Source: Prevotellaceae bacterium UBA2744
Lineage (GTDB): Bacteria; Bacteroidota; Bacteroidia; Bacteroidales; Bacteroidaceae
Direction: 5' to 3'
Length of the DNA stretch: 64,000 nt
Assembly (NCBI GenBank): GCA_002353575.1
Contig: DEJQ01000027.1
Span: 7,637-71,636 of the forward strand
Part shown: positions 50,965 through 59,677 of the stretch, piece by piece
Layout: each line of letters opens with the position of its first letter
Position numbering within the stretch: position 1 is the stretch's first letter
Notes under the pieces: model-generated
Database searches by the model: none
What the model was told of the DNA's origin: nothing
The model's input: only the letters and a program-made list of their open reading frames with translations
Position numbers and translations under genes: made by a program

Positions 50965-53532
50965 TTAGCGGGATGTCGCTTTCTCTGTGACAACCCTGTT
51001 TTCTTTGTCGAGGTAAGCATTTATGATATCACCTTTCGAGAGGGAAACGGTTTCACTCATGACAGGTGTTTTATTGCCCTTAGGCAAGATTACGACCTTA
51101 ATGGTAGTAGCCGAATTTGAAACTATACGAGCCACGGTATCGTCAAGCAGATTTGCAGTTACTCCACTACCCTGAATCATAAATCTGACGGGCTGTGCGA
51201 CAGAATTGTTCTGCTCTGCCTTAAAGGTAGTAACAGAGCCTTTTTCTGTGATTTGTGTAGGCTGATAAAAGACCGGAGAAAGACCGTTGAGCAAAAGTCC
51301 GTTTACAGTCGCCACATTGTCTTTACCTCTGAAATTGCTGACGAGGATATAAAAGCAGTCGGCATCTGGAGCCATCACTCCGTTCCAACCCTCTGGCAGA
51401 ATCGGACGAAGAGGTATCAGAGCCTGGGCAGCAGCTTGTGTCTGTCTGGCAGGCTGAAGGCTGTAATACACAAGGTTGCGTACATCGACCAAGTCGCCGG
51501 CTGCGACTGTCCTGCTCTCGTTGGAATACATAGGATAGAGTTTGGAGGTGTATATAGAATTGTTTGCACCTCTGTCGCCAAATGCAATTTGCTTGCCGTT
51601 CTTTCCTACCACTCCGAGTTCGTTGTCTATGTTAACCCAATCGGACTGAGCCTTGAAAAAGGCGGAACCATCGGACTGCTTATGGACAATCCGTCCCTCA
51701 TTCTCATAATATAATGTACGCAGAGTCTTCATGAGTTCATCTGTCGAGATGGCAAGCAGACCGCCCTTCTCTGCCTTTATCGTAGCAGCGGCATTTGCCG
51801 TTACATAGTCGAGGTATATGATTGCATTCTGCGGAGTGGAATAGATGGCAAAACGATTGTTGAGAGTGGAATTGTTGGTGTTCAGTTCACCGTTCATCAC
51901 ATATCCGTCACCCTTAAGCTGGTAGATTCCGTCAACGAGCGGCGAGGCGTTGGTTTTCTGTCCTGCCACCTCATACCATCCTGTTATGTTGCCTGTGTTG
52001 TTGGCACGATATGGAACGATAATCTTGTTTTTGTCTGGTGAATTGCTTGCAAAATATCCCGTATAGCTTTTCAGTCCCTTTGACCACGAAAAACAGGTGA
52101 ATCGGCTTGGAGTGAAGGCACGGACAATATTCTGGTCGGGGAAAACCAGCGCCTTGCTGTGCTGAGCACGGAAATCTTCCCAGCGGGCAGGTGTCATGTC
52201 GGCCGTACTGTTGGCGAGGTGCATGAGATAAGTCATCATGACACGATGGGCTTCGACTCCCATACGACGCTGAGCCACATCGGAACGGAGCAGCCACGAA
52301 CCGTCATTAGTGGTCTTTTGTCGGGCCTTTATGTATTTGTAGGCAAGATTCTCAAGCATCAGTGCATTAGGGTCTTTCAGGAATGTTGCCATCGTCGTGT
52401 AGGATGTAATCTGATCGTAGAGGAACAGGCTCCAGTCGTTTCCGTTAGGCATAGCCAGTTCGCCGTCAGTAAGTGCAAGCCAATTGAGCACCTTGTCCAT
52501 AACGGCCTGATTGTTGTGCATCAGTGCGTTCGATGCCCATTTTTGTTTCTTTCCTTGAAAGAGCTGAAGGGCCAGGGCTGCCTCGCCAAGTTCCTGCATC
52601 ACCACATTCTGATAACTGGTGTGGAAGAGATTATGATTCTGCAGAGTATAGTCGTCATATAGGTTCTGCCCTCTGTAGAGCGACGCTACAGAGCCTTGGA
52701 AATTCTTATCGATTAGAGTTGTATTCAGGGTGTCGCTGGTGTGACTATAGCTATTGACGGCAAAGAGTCGCATCCGTTCAAACCACTTGGGTGCAAGCGG
52801 ATCTTTGGGGAAGAGCCCCAGGTTTGCGGCGAGCACATCTACTTCCCATCCGTTTTCCTCAGCTTTGGTGTCGCCGGCGAACCCGGTAGGTACAGTGCGT
52901 TCCAGTTCGTAGTTGCATTCTGCCTTAAGCAAGTTGTAAATGTATTTCTTCTGTACGGGACTGAGCTTGTCGAATTGGAAATAAGCCGAATAGGCTACAG
53001 ACATAGCCCATAGGCTTGACTCCCACACAAAATCCTTTGCGCTGGTACTGCCCCAATAGTCACCTCCGGCACATACCTTCAGCTTGTTAGCCTTATGAGT
53101 GGAATAGGCAAAGATTAGCGACTTGTGAGCCATCTCATCAATATCGTCCCAGCTGACTCCCTCTGGCAGGTCAACCTTACCCTTTGCATATTTGGAGAGG
53201 AAGGCACAGACCATCGACATATCGGCATTCGGGCGCACTCCCCTTTCTCCGCTCGATGCAGAATGCTCGCCTGAGAAATATCCGCACGACTCACCGTTGG
53301 AATTCGGAGCAACACACTGATTCCAGTTATTCTTCATGTATTTCGAGAAGTCTGCAAGCATCTGAAGCATATCCTGCATCATATCGGATTCGCTGACGAA
53401 ATCGGAAGTGATAACCCCCTCGGTATAAGAACTCACACTGGTTTCGATTGGTTCAGAGGAAATAGCACTATTCTGAGCCGTTAATGAAATGGAACAAAGT
53501 GCAGTGCAAAGAAGTATCAGGAATTTCTTCAT
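50965..53532 (-). CDS. Large secreted protein of unknown function, possibly an alpha/alpha-toroid carbohydrate-active enzyme
   Basis: From ATG 53532 a signal peptide (MKKFLILLCTALCSISLTAQ) precedes about 835 residues. The first half is helical and rich in Trp and Asn (FVWESSLWAMSVAYSAYFQ; NHNLFHTSYQNVVMQELGEAALAL), recalling toroid folds of polysaccharide lyases such as family 8. The second half looks beta-rich (FTCFSWSKGLKSYTGYF; AIYLDYVTANAA). I do not see a lyase signature that would settle it. A TACTTTTG -7 box lies upstream on the minus strand (53570-53563). It is monocistronic. Confidence 0.6.
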   Translation of the reverse strand: MKKFLILLCTALCSISLTAQNSAISSEPIETSVSSYTEGVITSDFVSESDMMQDMLQMLADFSKYMKNNWNQCVAPNSNGESCGYFSGEHSASSGERGVRPNADMSMVCAFLSKYAKGKVDLPEGVSWDDIDEMAHKSLIFAYSTHKANKLKVCAGGDYWGSTSAKDFVWESSLWAMSVAYSAYFQFDKLSPVQKKYIYNLLKAECNYELERTVPTGFAGDTKAEENGWEVDVLAANLGLFPKDPLAPKWFERMRLFAVNSYSHTSDTLNTTLIDKNFQGSVASLYRGQNLYDDYTLQNHNLFHTSYQNVVMQELGEAALALQLFQGKKQKWASNALMHNNQAVMDKVLNWLALTDGELAMPNGNDWSLFLYDQITSYTTMATFLKDPNALMLENLAYKYIKARQKTTNDGSWLLRSDVAQRRMGVEAHRVMMTYLMHLANSTADMTPARWEDFRAQHSKALVFPDQNIVRAFTPSRFTCFSWSKGLKSYTGYFASNSPDKNKIIVPYRANNTGNITGWYEVAGQKTNASPLVDGIYQLKGDGYVMNGELNTNNSTLNNRFAIYSTPQNAIIYLDYVTANAAATIKAEKGGLLAISTDELMKTLRTLYYENEGRIVHKQSDGSAFFKAQSDWVNIDNELGVVGKNGKQIAFGDRGANNSIYTSKLYPMYSNESRTVAAGDLVDVRNLVYYSLQPARQTQAAAQALIPLRPILPEGWNGVMAPDADCFYILVSNFRGKDNVATVNGLLLNGLSPVFYQPTQITEKGSVTTFKAEQNNSVAQPVRFMIQGSGVTANLLDDTVARIVSNSATTIKVVILPKGNKTPVMSETVSLSKGDIINAYLDKENRVVTEKATSR

Positions 53533-53611
53533 GAATAAATATAAGTTAAGTTTATTTTGGCGCAAAAGTACAAATTTTAACTACAGAAATACGTTAATCA
53601 TTTGGAAAATC

Positions 53612-53642
53612 TTTGCCACATCATCATTTTTCCTTACCTTTG
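53612..53642 (+). promoter_or_regulatory. Promoter of the DUF4468-porin operon
   Basis: TTTG at 53612-53615 and TACCTTTG at 53635-53642, exactly 19 bp apart. Confidence 0.78.
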
Positions 53643-53672
53643 ACGCCATAAATAGCTAAAACTCGTAAACGT

Positions 53673-54317
53673 ATGAAAAAGTATATCATCGCAGCATTGA
53701 TTATGGCCTTGCCCCTTGGTATGGTACAGGCTCAGCGCGGACTTATCAGCACAAAGAAACTCTACACTCAGAAGGCAGACATGTCGGAATATGCAGCTAA
53801 AGGTGCTGTCCCGATGGTCAATGGGAAAGTAGTATTTACAAAGGAAATCCAGGCATTTGCCCGTCCTAAGGATTACATCTACACACAAATGGCTTCGTTT
53901 GCATCACTGCGCTTCGAGGCGAACACTCGCCGCGGCGACTGGAAGGAGCCAAATTTCTTCAAGAACATAGATTTTGCACGTGTCACCAAGGCTGACAAGG
54001 AGGAAGGTGTAATCGTAGCACAGGGAGCAGAGGAAATGATTTTCTCGAATCGTGCTCTATCTCAGGACTACACACAGGTATTCTACACTCTGACAATGAC
54101 TATCAGTGACGGAAAAGTTGACCTGAGGATGGACAACATTTCTTTCATATATGAAGGCAGCAGCGACAAGACTCGACTCACTGCCGAAGAATGGATTACT
54201 GACGAAGAGGCTCTGAACAAGAAAGGCGCACTGCGTCGCATCAACGGAAAGTTCCGCGTAAAGACCATTGACCTGTTCAACGAACTGGCTGATGAAATAG
54301 AAGAAATGTTAAAGTGA
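53673..54317 (+). CDS. DUF4468 exported protein
   Basis: A signal peptide (MKKYIIAALIMALPLGMVQAQ) is followed by about 193 residues. The mature part has VNGKVVFTKEIQAFARPK and a later VFYTLTMTISDGKVDLRMDN, patterns of DUF4468, a Bacteroidetes domain with a TBP-like fold and unknown role. It is the first gene of a three-gene operon, overlapping the next by four bases (GTGA). Confidence 0.78.
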   Translation: MKKYIIAALIMALPLGMVQAQRGLISTKKLYTQKADMSEYAAKGAVPMVNGKVVFTKEIQAFARPKDYIYTQMASFASLRFEANTRRGDWKEPNFFKNIDFARVTKADKEEGVIVAQGAEEMIFSNRALSQDYTQVFYTLTMTISDGKVDLRMDNISFIYEGSSDKTRLTAEEWITDEEALNKKGALRRINGKFRVKTIDLFNELADEIEEMLK

Positions 54318-54577
54318 AAAGCAGCGAAGTAGATCAAATCATTGCCGATGCCGTAAACAAAAGTAAACGCGAAAGCAAATGGCATCGCCCGTCAAAAGGT
54401 AATTCGACAAGTATCCTGACTGCTCGCCGACTGCTCAACGCAGCCTTTATGATTGGGTTTGTACTGACCATCATCGTTTATTTCGTGTTTCCTGAAAAGA
54501 AAATACTCTTCTTCAGTCTGGGCTTCGGATCGATGATACTGAAAATTGTAGAGTTTTACTTACGCTTCATGTTCTGA
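54314..54577 (+). CDS. Small membrane protein
   Basis: 87 residues from GTG 54314. A charged N-terminus (SEVDQIIADAVNKSKRESK) is followed by two hydrophobic spans near the end (FMIGFVLTIIVYFVF; ILFFSLGFGSMILKIVEF). The start overlaps the DUF4468 stop and its stop overlaps the porin start by one base (TGATG), so all three are translationally linked. No family recognised. Confidence 0.65.
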   Translation: MKSSEVDQIIADAVNKSKRESKWHRPSKGNSTSILTARRLLNAAFMIGFVLTIIVYFVFPEKKILFFSLGFGSMILKIVEFYLRFMF

Positions 54578-56670
54578 TGACACTACACCTCATCTCACAT
54601 AATACATATGCACAAAGAATCAAACTGCTTGTTTCTTTGTGTTTTTGTGTACTCTCTACGCTGAGCGTACACTCACAACGTATCGTGCGAGAGCTGGAAG
54701 CCAACACCGACACCTATGCCGACGCAAACGACAGCCTGTTCAATAACGAAAAGAAGAGCAAGAAGGTCGTGCCTACATCTGTGCGCGCCTGGGTGGTAGA
54801 TGAGGTGTATGGAAATATGACTTCCGTACCTGTTGACACTCTCCACCACCAGTACCAGAACTCCAATCTGCCAGAAGGCGTAAACGGACACTACAACACA
54901 CTTGGAAACCTCGGTTCACCACGTATGTCACGTATATACATCGAACGTCCCGATATGCTCGACTTCATGTTCCTCACTCCGTTGGATCAGTTCTTCAGAA
55001 CCATCGACAAATGTATGCATTTCAACACAAAGTCACCCTACATGAATATTGCCTATAACTTCTGCGGAAGCAAAGATACAGGATATGACCACGTGAGGGC
55101 ACTATTTACTAACAATGCAGGAAAACGCGTCAACTTCGGCGGTATGTTCGACTATATGTACGGACAGGGATATTACACCTCTCAGGCTACGTCTCTGATG
55201 AATGCTTCTGCATGGGCATCATACCTGGGCGAGAAATACGACTTCCACACCTATTATCAGCATAACTTCATGAAGATGGGTGAAAACGGAGGTATCACCG
55301 ACGAGACATATATCACAGCCCCGGAAACACATCGCAGCACACAGAATGCGTCGAACGACATTCCTGTTTATCTGTCTAACACATGGAACCGACAGGAGAA
55401 CGACGTATTCTTCTACAACCATCATTTCAACATCGGCTACCACAAGGCTGACCCTGCTGACACAACCGGGACTAAGACTATCTTCGTGCCGGTAACACGG
55501 GTATTTCACACTCTGAAACTGGGTAAGTATATGAAGAACTACCGCCAGTACACAAAGCCGACAAACTACTACACACGGGAATACTTTGCAGCAGACACGA
55601 CCCAGGATCGAACCAAGCACTTTGCCCTGAAGAACATCGTAGGACTTTCACTCTGTGAGGGATTCAACCGTTATGCCGCCTTTGGAATAAATGCTTATAT
55701 CGGTCATGAATATAAGAACTACAGGATGATAGATTCTACAGTGGTAAATGGAGCTACTGAATTTCCTGACTACTCAAGGAAATACAACGACCTTTTCTTC
55801 GGCGGACAAATCATAAGGACCCAGGGACAGAAACTGCACTTCAACGTAAATGCTCAGTTCACCTTTGCTGGAGAACGCTTGGGAGACTTCGAGATAAACG
55901 GAAAGACAGAATTCAACTTTTTCTTCCTGAAGGATTCGGCACAGGTAGCTCTGAACGCATTCGTAAAGAATCAGCTGCCTTCATACTATATGCGCCACTA
56001 CCACAGCCGATATACATGGTACGACTTCGATGCGTCGAAGGAGTGGAAGATGCGCGTAGAAGCCGTCTTTACATCACGCAAGACCAAGACTACACTGACA
56101 GGCGCAATTGAAAACATAAAGAACTACACCTATTTCCAGAACACTATGACTCCAGTCGCTGATGCCACTTCTACTACTCAGCGATATACAAATGCCTGGG
56201 CACCGACTCAACACTACGACATGATTCAGGTGTTCACCATAAACCTGCAGCAGAACTTCCGCCTGGGAATACTTCACCTCGACAATGACATCACATTCCA
56301 GAAGTCAACCCACCAGACCGTGCTGCCACTTCCAACGCTTTCACTATATCATAATTTGTATCTTGACTTCCGCATAGCACATGTGCTACACACAGAATTG
56401 GGAGCCGACATGAAATATTTCACCAGATACGAAGCACCTACTTACTCCCCTACTTTAGGTATGTTCTGTAATCAGGATCCACGATATGCAACAAAGATAG
56501 GCAATTTCCCAATCATTAGCGTCTATGCAAATTTCGACCTGAAGAAAGTGCGCTTTTATGTACAGTATTACCATGCTAATGCCGGAACGAACCGATACCT
56601 CTGGGCGCCAGGTTATCCTGCCAGCCCGGCAGGATTTCACTTCGGACTGAGTTGGAACTTCTACGATTAA
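54577..56670 (+). CDS. Putative outer-membrane porin
   Basis: 697 residues with an N-terminal signal (LLVSLCFCVLSTLSVHSQ). After a ~100-residue periplasmic start, the rest alternates short aromatic beta strands (RFYVQYYHANAG; FHFGLSWNFYD at the end), ending with an aromatic residue near the C-terminus, as in outer-membrane barrels. It matches what is called putative porin in Bacteroidetes. The cargo is unknown. It is the last gene of the operon. Confidence 0.78.
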   Translation: MTLHLISHNTYAQRIKLLVSLCFCVLSTLSVHSQRIVRELEANTDTYADANDSLFNNEKKSKKVVPTSVRAWVVDEVYGNMTSVPVDTLHHQYQNSNLPEGVNGHYNTLGNLGSPRMSRIYIERPDMLDFMFLTPLDQFFRTIDKCMHFNTKSPYMNIAYNFCGSKDTGYDHVRALFTNNAGKRVNFGGMFDYMYGQGYYTSQATSLMNASAWASYLGEKYDFHTYYQHNFMKMGENGGITDETYITAPETHRSTQNASNDIPVYLSNTWNRQENDVFFYNHHFNIGYHKADPADTTGTKTIFVPVTRVFHTLKLGKYMKNYRQYTKPTNYYTREYFAADTTQDRTKHFALKNIVGLSLCEGFNRYAAFGINAYIGHEYKNYRMIDSTVVNGATEFPDYSRKYNDLFFGGQIIRTQGQKLHFNVNAQFTFAGERLGDFEINGKTEFNFFFLKDSAQVALNAFVKNQLPSYYMRHYHSRYTWYDFDASKEWKMRVEAVFTSRKTKTTLTGAIENIKNYTYFQNTMTPVADATSTTQRYTNAWAPTQHYDMIQVFTINLQQNFRLGILHLDNDITFQKSTHQTVLPLPTLSLYHNLYLDFRIAHVLHTELGADMKYFTRYEAPTYSPTLGMFCNQDPRYATKIGNFPIISVYANFDLKKVRFYVQYYHANAGTNRYLWAPGYPASPAGFHFGLSWNFYD

Positions 56671-56697
56671 TCAAATTAGGACGAACATTATTAACAT

Positions 56698-57654
56698 ATG
56701 CGAATAGTAATTCTCGACGGATATTCCGTCAACCCTGGCGACCTCAGTTGGGACGAGCTGAAGCAGTTGGGCGAAGTCGTGGTTTACGACCGAACCGATG
56801 CAGACGATGTTATCGACCGCTGCAAGGGCGCCGAAATAATTCTGACCAATAAGGTCGTACTTGATGCCACGACACTGAATATGCTGCCCCGACTGCAATA
56901 CATCGGCGTTCTCGCCACAGGATATAACGTGGTAGATATTGAAGTGGCAAGCCGACAGAATATCGTTGTCACCAACATACCTGCATACAGCACTGAGAGC
57001 GTGGCACAGATGGTGTTTGCACATATTCTTAATATAGTCAGCCGCGTAGAACACTACGCTCGCGAGAACAGAAAAGGCCGCTGGACATCCTCCGAGGATT
57101 TCTGCTATCTCGACCACAACCTGACTGAACTCTTTGGAAAGCGGATGGGAATCGTAGGACTCGGACATACCGGCATGGCGACAGCCCGCATCGCACAGGC
57201 TTTTGGAATAAATGTAATGGCATACACATCAAAGGATGAAGACGAACTGCCTACCGGCATCCGTAAGGTCACACTCGAACAGCTCTATTCCGAAAGCGAC
57301 ATTATCAGTCTGCATTGTCCACTTACCGACACAACCAGACATATGATTAACAACGATACTCTTGCCATGATGAAACCCTCAGCCATCCTTATCAATACAG
57401 GGCGCGGACCGCTCGTCGATGATGATGCCGTAGCAACAGCTCTGCACAAGGGAATAATTGCAGCATACGGAGCCGATGTTCTCACTACCGAACCGCCGCT
57501 GGAGAACAACCCTCTGCTTTCTGCTCCTTACTGCTACCTGACTCCACACATTGCCTGGGCAACGAAGGAAGCACGCACCCGACTCATAAATATATGTATT
57601 GAAAACATAAAAGCCTTCATCGATGGCGAACCCGTAAATCAGGTAAACATATAA
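56698..57654 (+). CDS. D-2-hydroxyacid dehydrogenase (glycerate/hydroxypyruvate reductase type)
   Basis: 318 residues with the NAD-binding motif GIVGLGHTGMATARIAQAF and the catalytic Arg/Glu/His pattern: INTGRGPLVDDDAVATAL, ADVLTTEPP and LTPHIAWATKEAR. It reduces a 2-keto acid to a D-2-hydroxy acid; glycerate or hydroxypyruvate is likely but not certain. It begins 27 bp after the porin gene and is followed by a twin terminator. Confidence 0.88.
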   Translation: MRIVILDGYSVNPGDLSWDELKQLGEVVVYDRTDADDVIDRCKGAEIILTNKVVLDATTLNMLPRLQYIGVLATGYNVVDIEVASRQNIVVTNIPAYSTESVAQMVFAHILNIVSRVEHYARENRKGRWTSSEDFCYLDHNLTELFGKRMGIVGLGHTGMATARIAQAFGINVMAYTSKDEDELPTGIRKVTLEQLYSESDIISLHCPLTDTTRHMINNDTLAMMKPSAILINTGRGPLVDDDAVATALHKGIIAAYGADVLTTEPPLENNPLLSAPYCYLTPHIAWATKEARTRLINICIENIKAFIDGEPVNQVNI

Positions 57655-57692
57655 AGGAAACAGTCTAATCAGATTTGTTTTAAAGAAAAAAG

Positions 57693-57720
57693 GGGCGTGC
57701 CAAAAGTAACTGGCACGCCC
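57693..57720 (+). terminator. Terminator of the 2-hydroxyacid dehydrogenase gene (hairpin 1 of a pair)
   Basis: GGGCGTGCCA / TGGCACGCCC, a 10-bp stem with loop AAAGTAAC, followed by TCTTTTATTTTTT. Confidence 0.85.
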
Positions 57721-57746
57721 TCTTTTATTTTTTATGCAACAAAGAG

Positions 57747-57776
57747 GGGGCGTGTCAAAAGTAACAGACACGCCCC
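57747..57776 (-). terminator. Terminator of htrA (hairpin 2 of a pair)
   Basis: GGGGCGTGTC / GACACGCCCC, a 10-bp stem with loop AAAAGTAACA. On the minus strand it follows the htrA stop by eight bases and is trailed by CTCTTTGTTGC. Its loop is nearly the same as that of the neighbouring hairpin. Confidence 0.7.
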
Positions 57777-57784
57777 TTATGCTA

Positions 57785-59341
57785 TCAGTTATCCAGCTGA
57801 ACAGCTTTACTTACAGTCGTTCCGTCTGGCATCTTACCCCATATCCAGAGGGTTTGATCGTCGGAAGTCTGTGCTTCCTTGAATGCAGCTTCCACATCTG
57901 TAACATTCTTGATGCTTCTGCCATTTATCTTCAGGATTATAAGGTCCTTCGGAATACCGGCAGACTTGAACTTACCGTTCTTCAAATCCTTAACCATTAC
58001 TCCACTCTGGATGCCGAGATTCTTCTTCAGTCCGTCGGGCACTTCTTTGAATTCTGCTCCAAGCACATCCATAGTCTGAGCCTTTGCAATCTTTGTTGTT
58101 CCCTTTGCATTGCGGAATGTGACTGTAGCAATCCTTTCCTTCTTGTCGCGTATGAAACCTATCTGTGTCTTGTCACCTGGATGATACTTGGCTGTAGCTT
58201 CCTGGAGTTCCGACATCTTAGTTACAGTCTTGCCTCCAAGCGAAATGATAACATCACCTTCCTTAATGCCAGCCTCGGCAGCAGCTCCGTCTTCTGGAAC
58301 CTCAGCTACGTAAACACCTTCGTTTGTGCCGAAGTCAGCCTTGTACTTCTCGTCCTTTGCCTTCTGCGACTCTATATAATCGTGCAGAGTCATACCCCTT
58401 ATACCAATCAGGGCTCTCTGGACCTGTCCGTATGTCTTCAGGTCGTCAACAACCTTAGTCATAATGCTTACAGGAATGGCAAAACCATAACCCGAGAACG
58501 AACCTGTCTGGCTGTAAAGCATAGCGTTGATACCCACCAGTTCACCCTTTGAGTTAACCAGTGCACCGCCTGAATTACCCTTGTTGATGGCAGCATCGGT
58601 CTGGATGAAACTTTCTATTCCGCCCTGACTGGCTCCAAGACCTCTTGACTTTGCACTGACGATTCCGGCAGTCACAGTACTGGTCAGGTTAAACGGATTT
58701 CCTACTGCCAGCACCCATTCACCTACCTTCAGAGCATCACTGTTGCCGATGGTAAGAGTCGGTAAACCGCTTCCGTCAATCTTAATCAGAGCTAAGTCTG
58801 TGTCGGCATCCTTGCCAATCAGTTTTGCTGTAAACTCTCTCTGATCGTTCAGTGTTACTGTAATCTCATTTGCCTGAGCTACTACGTGATTGTTCGTTAC
58901 AATATATCCGTCAGACGAAATCAGCACACCGCTACCTGCAGCTTCCTGCTTCGGAGTCTGTACCTGTCTGCGCTGAGTGCCGCCACCCCTGCCGAAGAAA
59001 TCTCCGAAGAAATCTTCAAACGGATCGCGGTATTCGATAGTCTTCACTTCGCCACCCATTACAACTTTAATATATACTACCGCATTGCAGGCTTTCTCTG
59101 CAGCAGCAGTCAAATCTACATAACCTCCGCCGGAAGCAGACGACGCCGATGTGGTATATAGTTTCGAACTGCCAGAAGCAGATTCTCCGTACAGAGCCTT
59201 CTGAACCTCCGTACTTACCATTTCCTGATTCTCGCTCTTCTGTGCTACAGATACTGCAAAAGCACCTGTCATTCCCGAAACTAATGCGATTACTGCAAGA
59301 GTTCCGTAAAAACGTTTCTTTCCTTGACTCATAATTTTCAT
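57785..59341 (-). CDS. Do-family periplasmic serine protease (HtrA/DegP type)
   Basis: Degrades or refolds misfolded envelope proteins. An N-terminal signal anchor (residues ~12-33) is followed by the trypsin-like domain with His152 (VTNNHVV), Asp182 (DADTDLALIK) and Ser257 (NKGNSGGALV), then two PDZ domains (about 305-400 and 420-518). The Gly/Phe-rich loop FEDFFGDFFGRGGG near residue 108 is usual. 518 residues. An ATG three codons later is an alternative start. Confidence 0.93.
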   Translation of the reverse strand: MKIMSQGKKRFYGTLAVIALVSGMTGAFAVSVAQKSENQEMVSTEVQKALYGESASGSSKLYTTSASSASGGGYVDLTAAAEKACNAVVYIKVVMGGEVKTIEYRDPFEDFFGDFFGRGGGTQRRQVQTPKQEAAGSGVLISSDGYIVTNNHVVAQANEITVTLNDQREFTAKLIGKDADTDLALIKIDGSGLPTLTIGNSDALKVGEWVLAVGNPFNLTSTVTAGIVSAKSRGLGASQGGIESFIQTDAAINKGNSGGALVNSKGELVGINAMLYSQTGSFSGYGFAIPVSIMTKVVDDLKTYGQVQRALIGIRGMTLHDYIESQKAKDEKYKADFGTNEGVYVAEVPEDGAAAEAGIKEGDVIISLGGKTVTKMSELQEATAKYHPGDKTQIGFIRDKKERIATVTFRNAKGTTKIAKAQTMDVLGAEFKEVPDGLKKNLGIQSGVMVKDLKNGKFKSAGIPKDLIILKINGRSIKNVTDVEAAFKEAQTSDDQTLWIWGKMPDGTTVSKAVQLDN

Positions 59342-59677
59342 CGTTATTTTTACTTGTTGTTTTATTTTATTTGTGAATTTAGAAAACTTGCCAATTCCAA
59401 ATGTTAAAATATAGGCTATCTTTAACTTTCTGCGTTAAAATTACAGCCAGTCATAAAACTGACAAAATATTTTCAATGAAAAAATACGGACTATTCCGAT
59501 TGTTTAACATTTCAAACTTACCGCTTAACGTAGCTTAAATGATGAGTTTTTAAATTTCACAATTTGAAACATTCTAAAAATGTTAAAATCCTCATGTTTT
59601 ACATTCTCATCCTTTGGTGTCTGACAAAAAAATTCTATCTTCGCCATGAAAACTGTAACTTAACATTATATATTACC
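59342..59677. other. Divergent intergenic region between htrA and the GH35 gene
   Basis: 336 bp, very AT-rich. It holds a clear promoter for the GH35 gene (59613-59643). No convincing htrA promoter, gene or RNA is seen in the rest. Confidence 0.6.
59613..59643 (+). promoter_or_regulatory. Promoter of the GH35 beta-galactosidase gene
   Basis: TTTG at 59613-59616 and TATCTTCG at 59636-59643, 19 bp apart, inside the longer frame, which supports the start at 59678. Confidence 0.75.
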
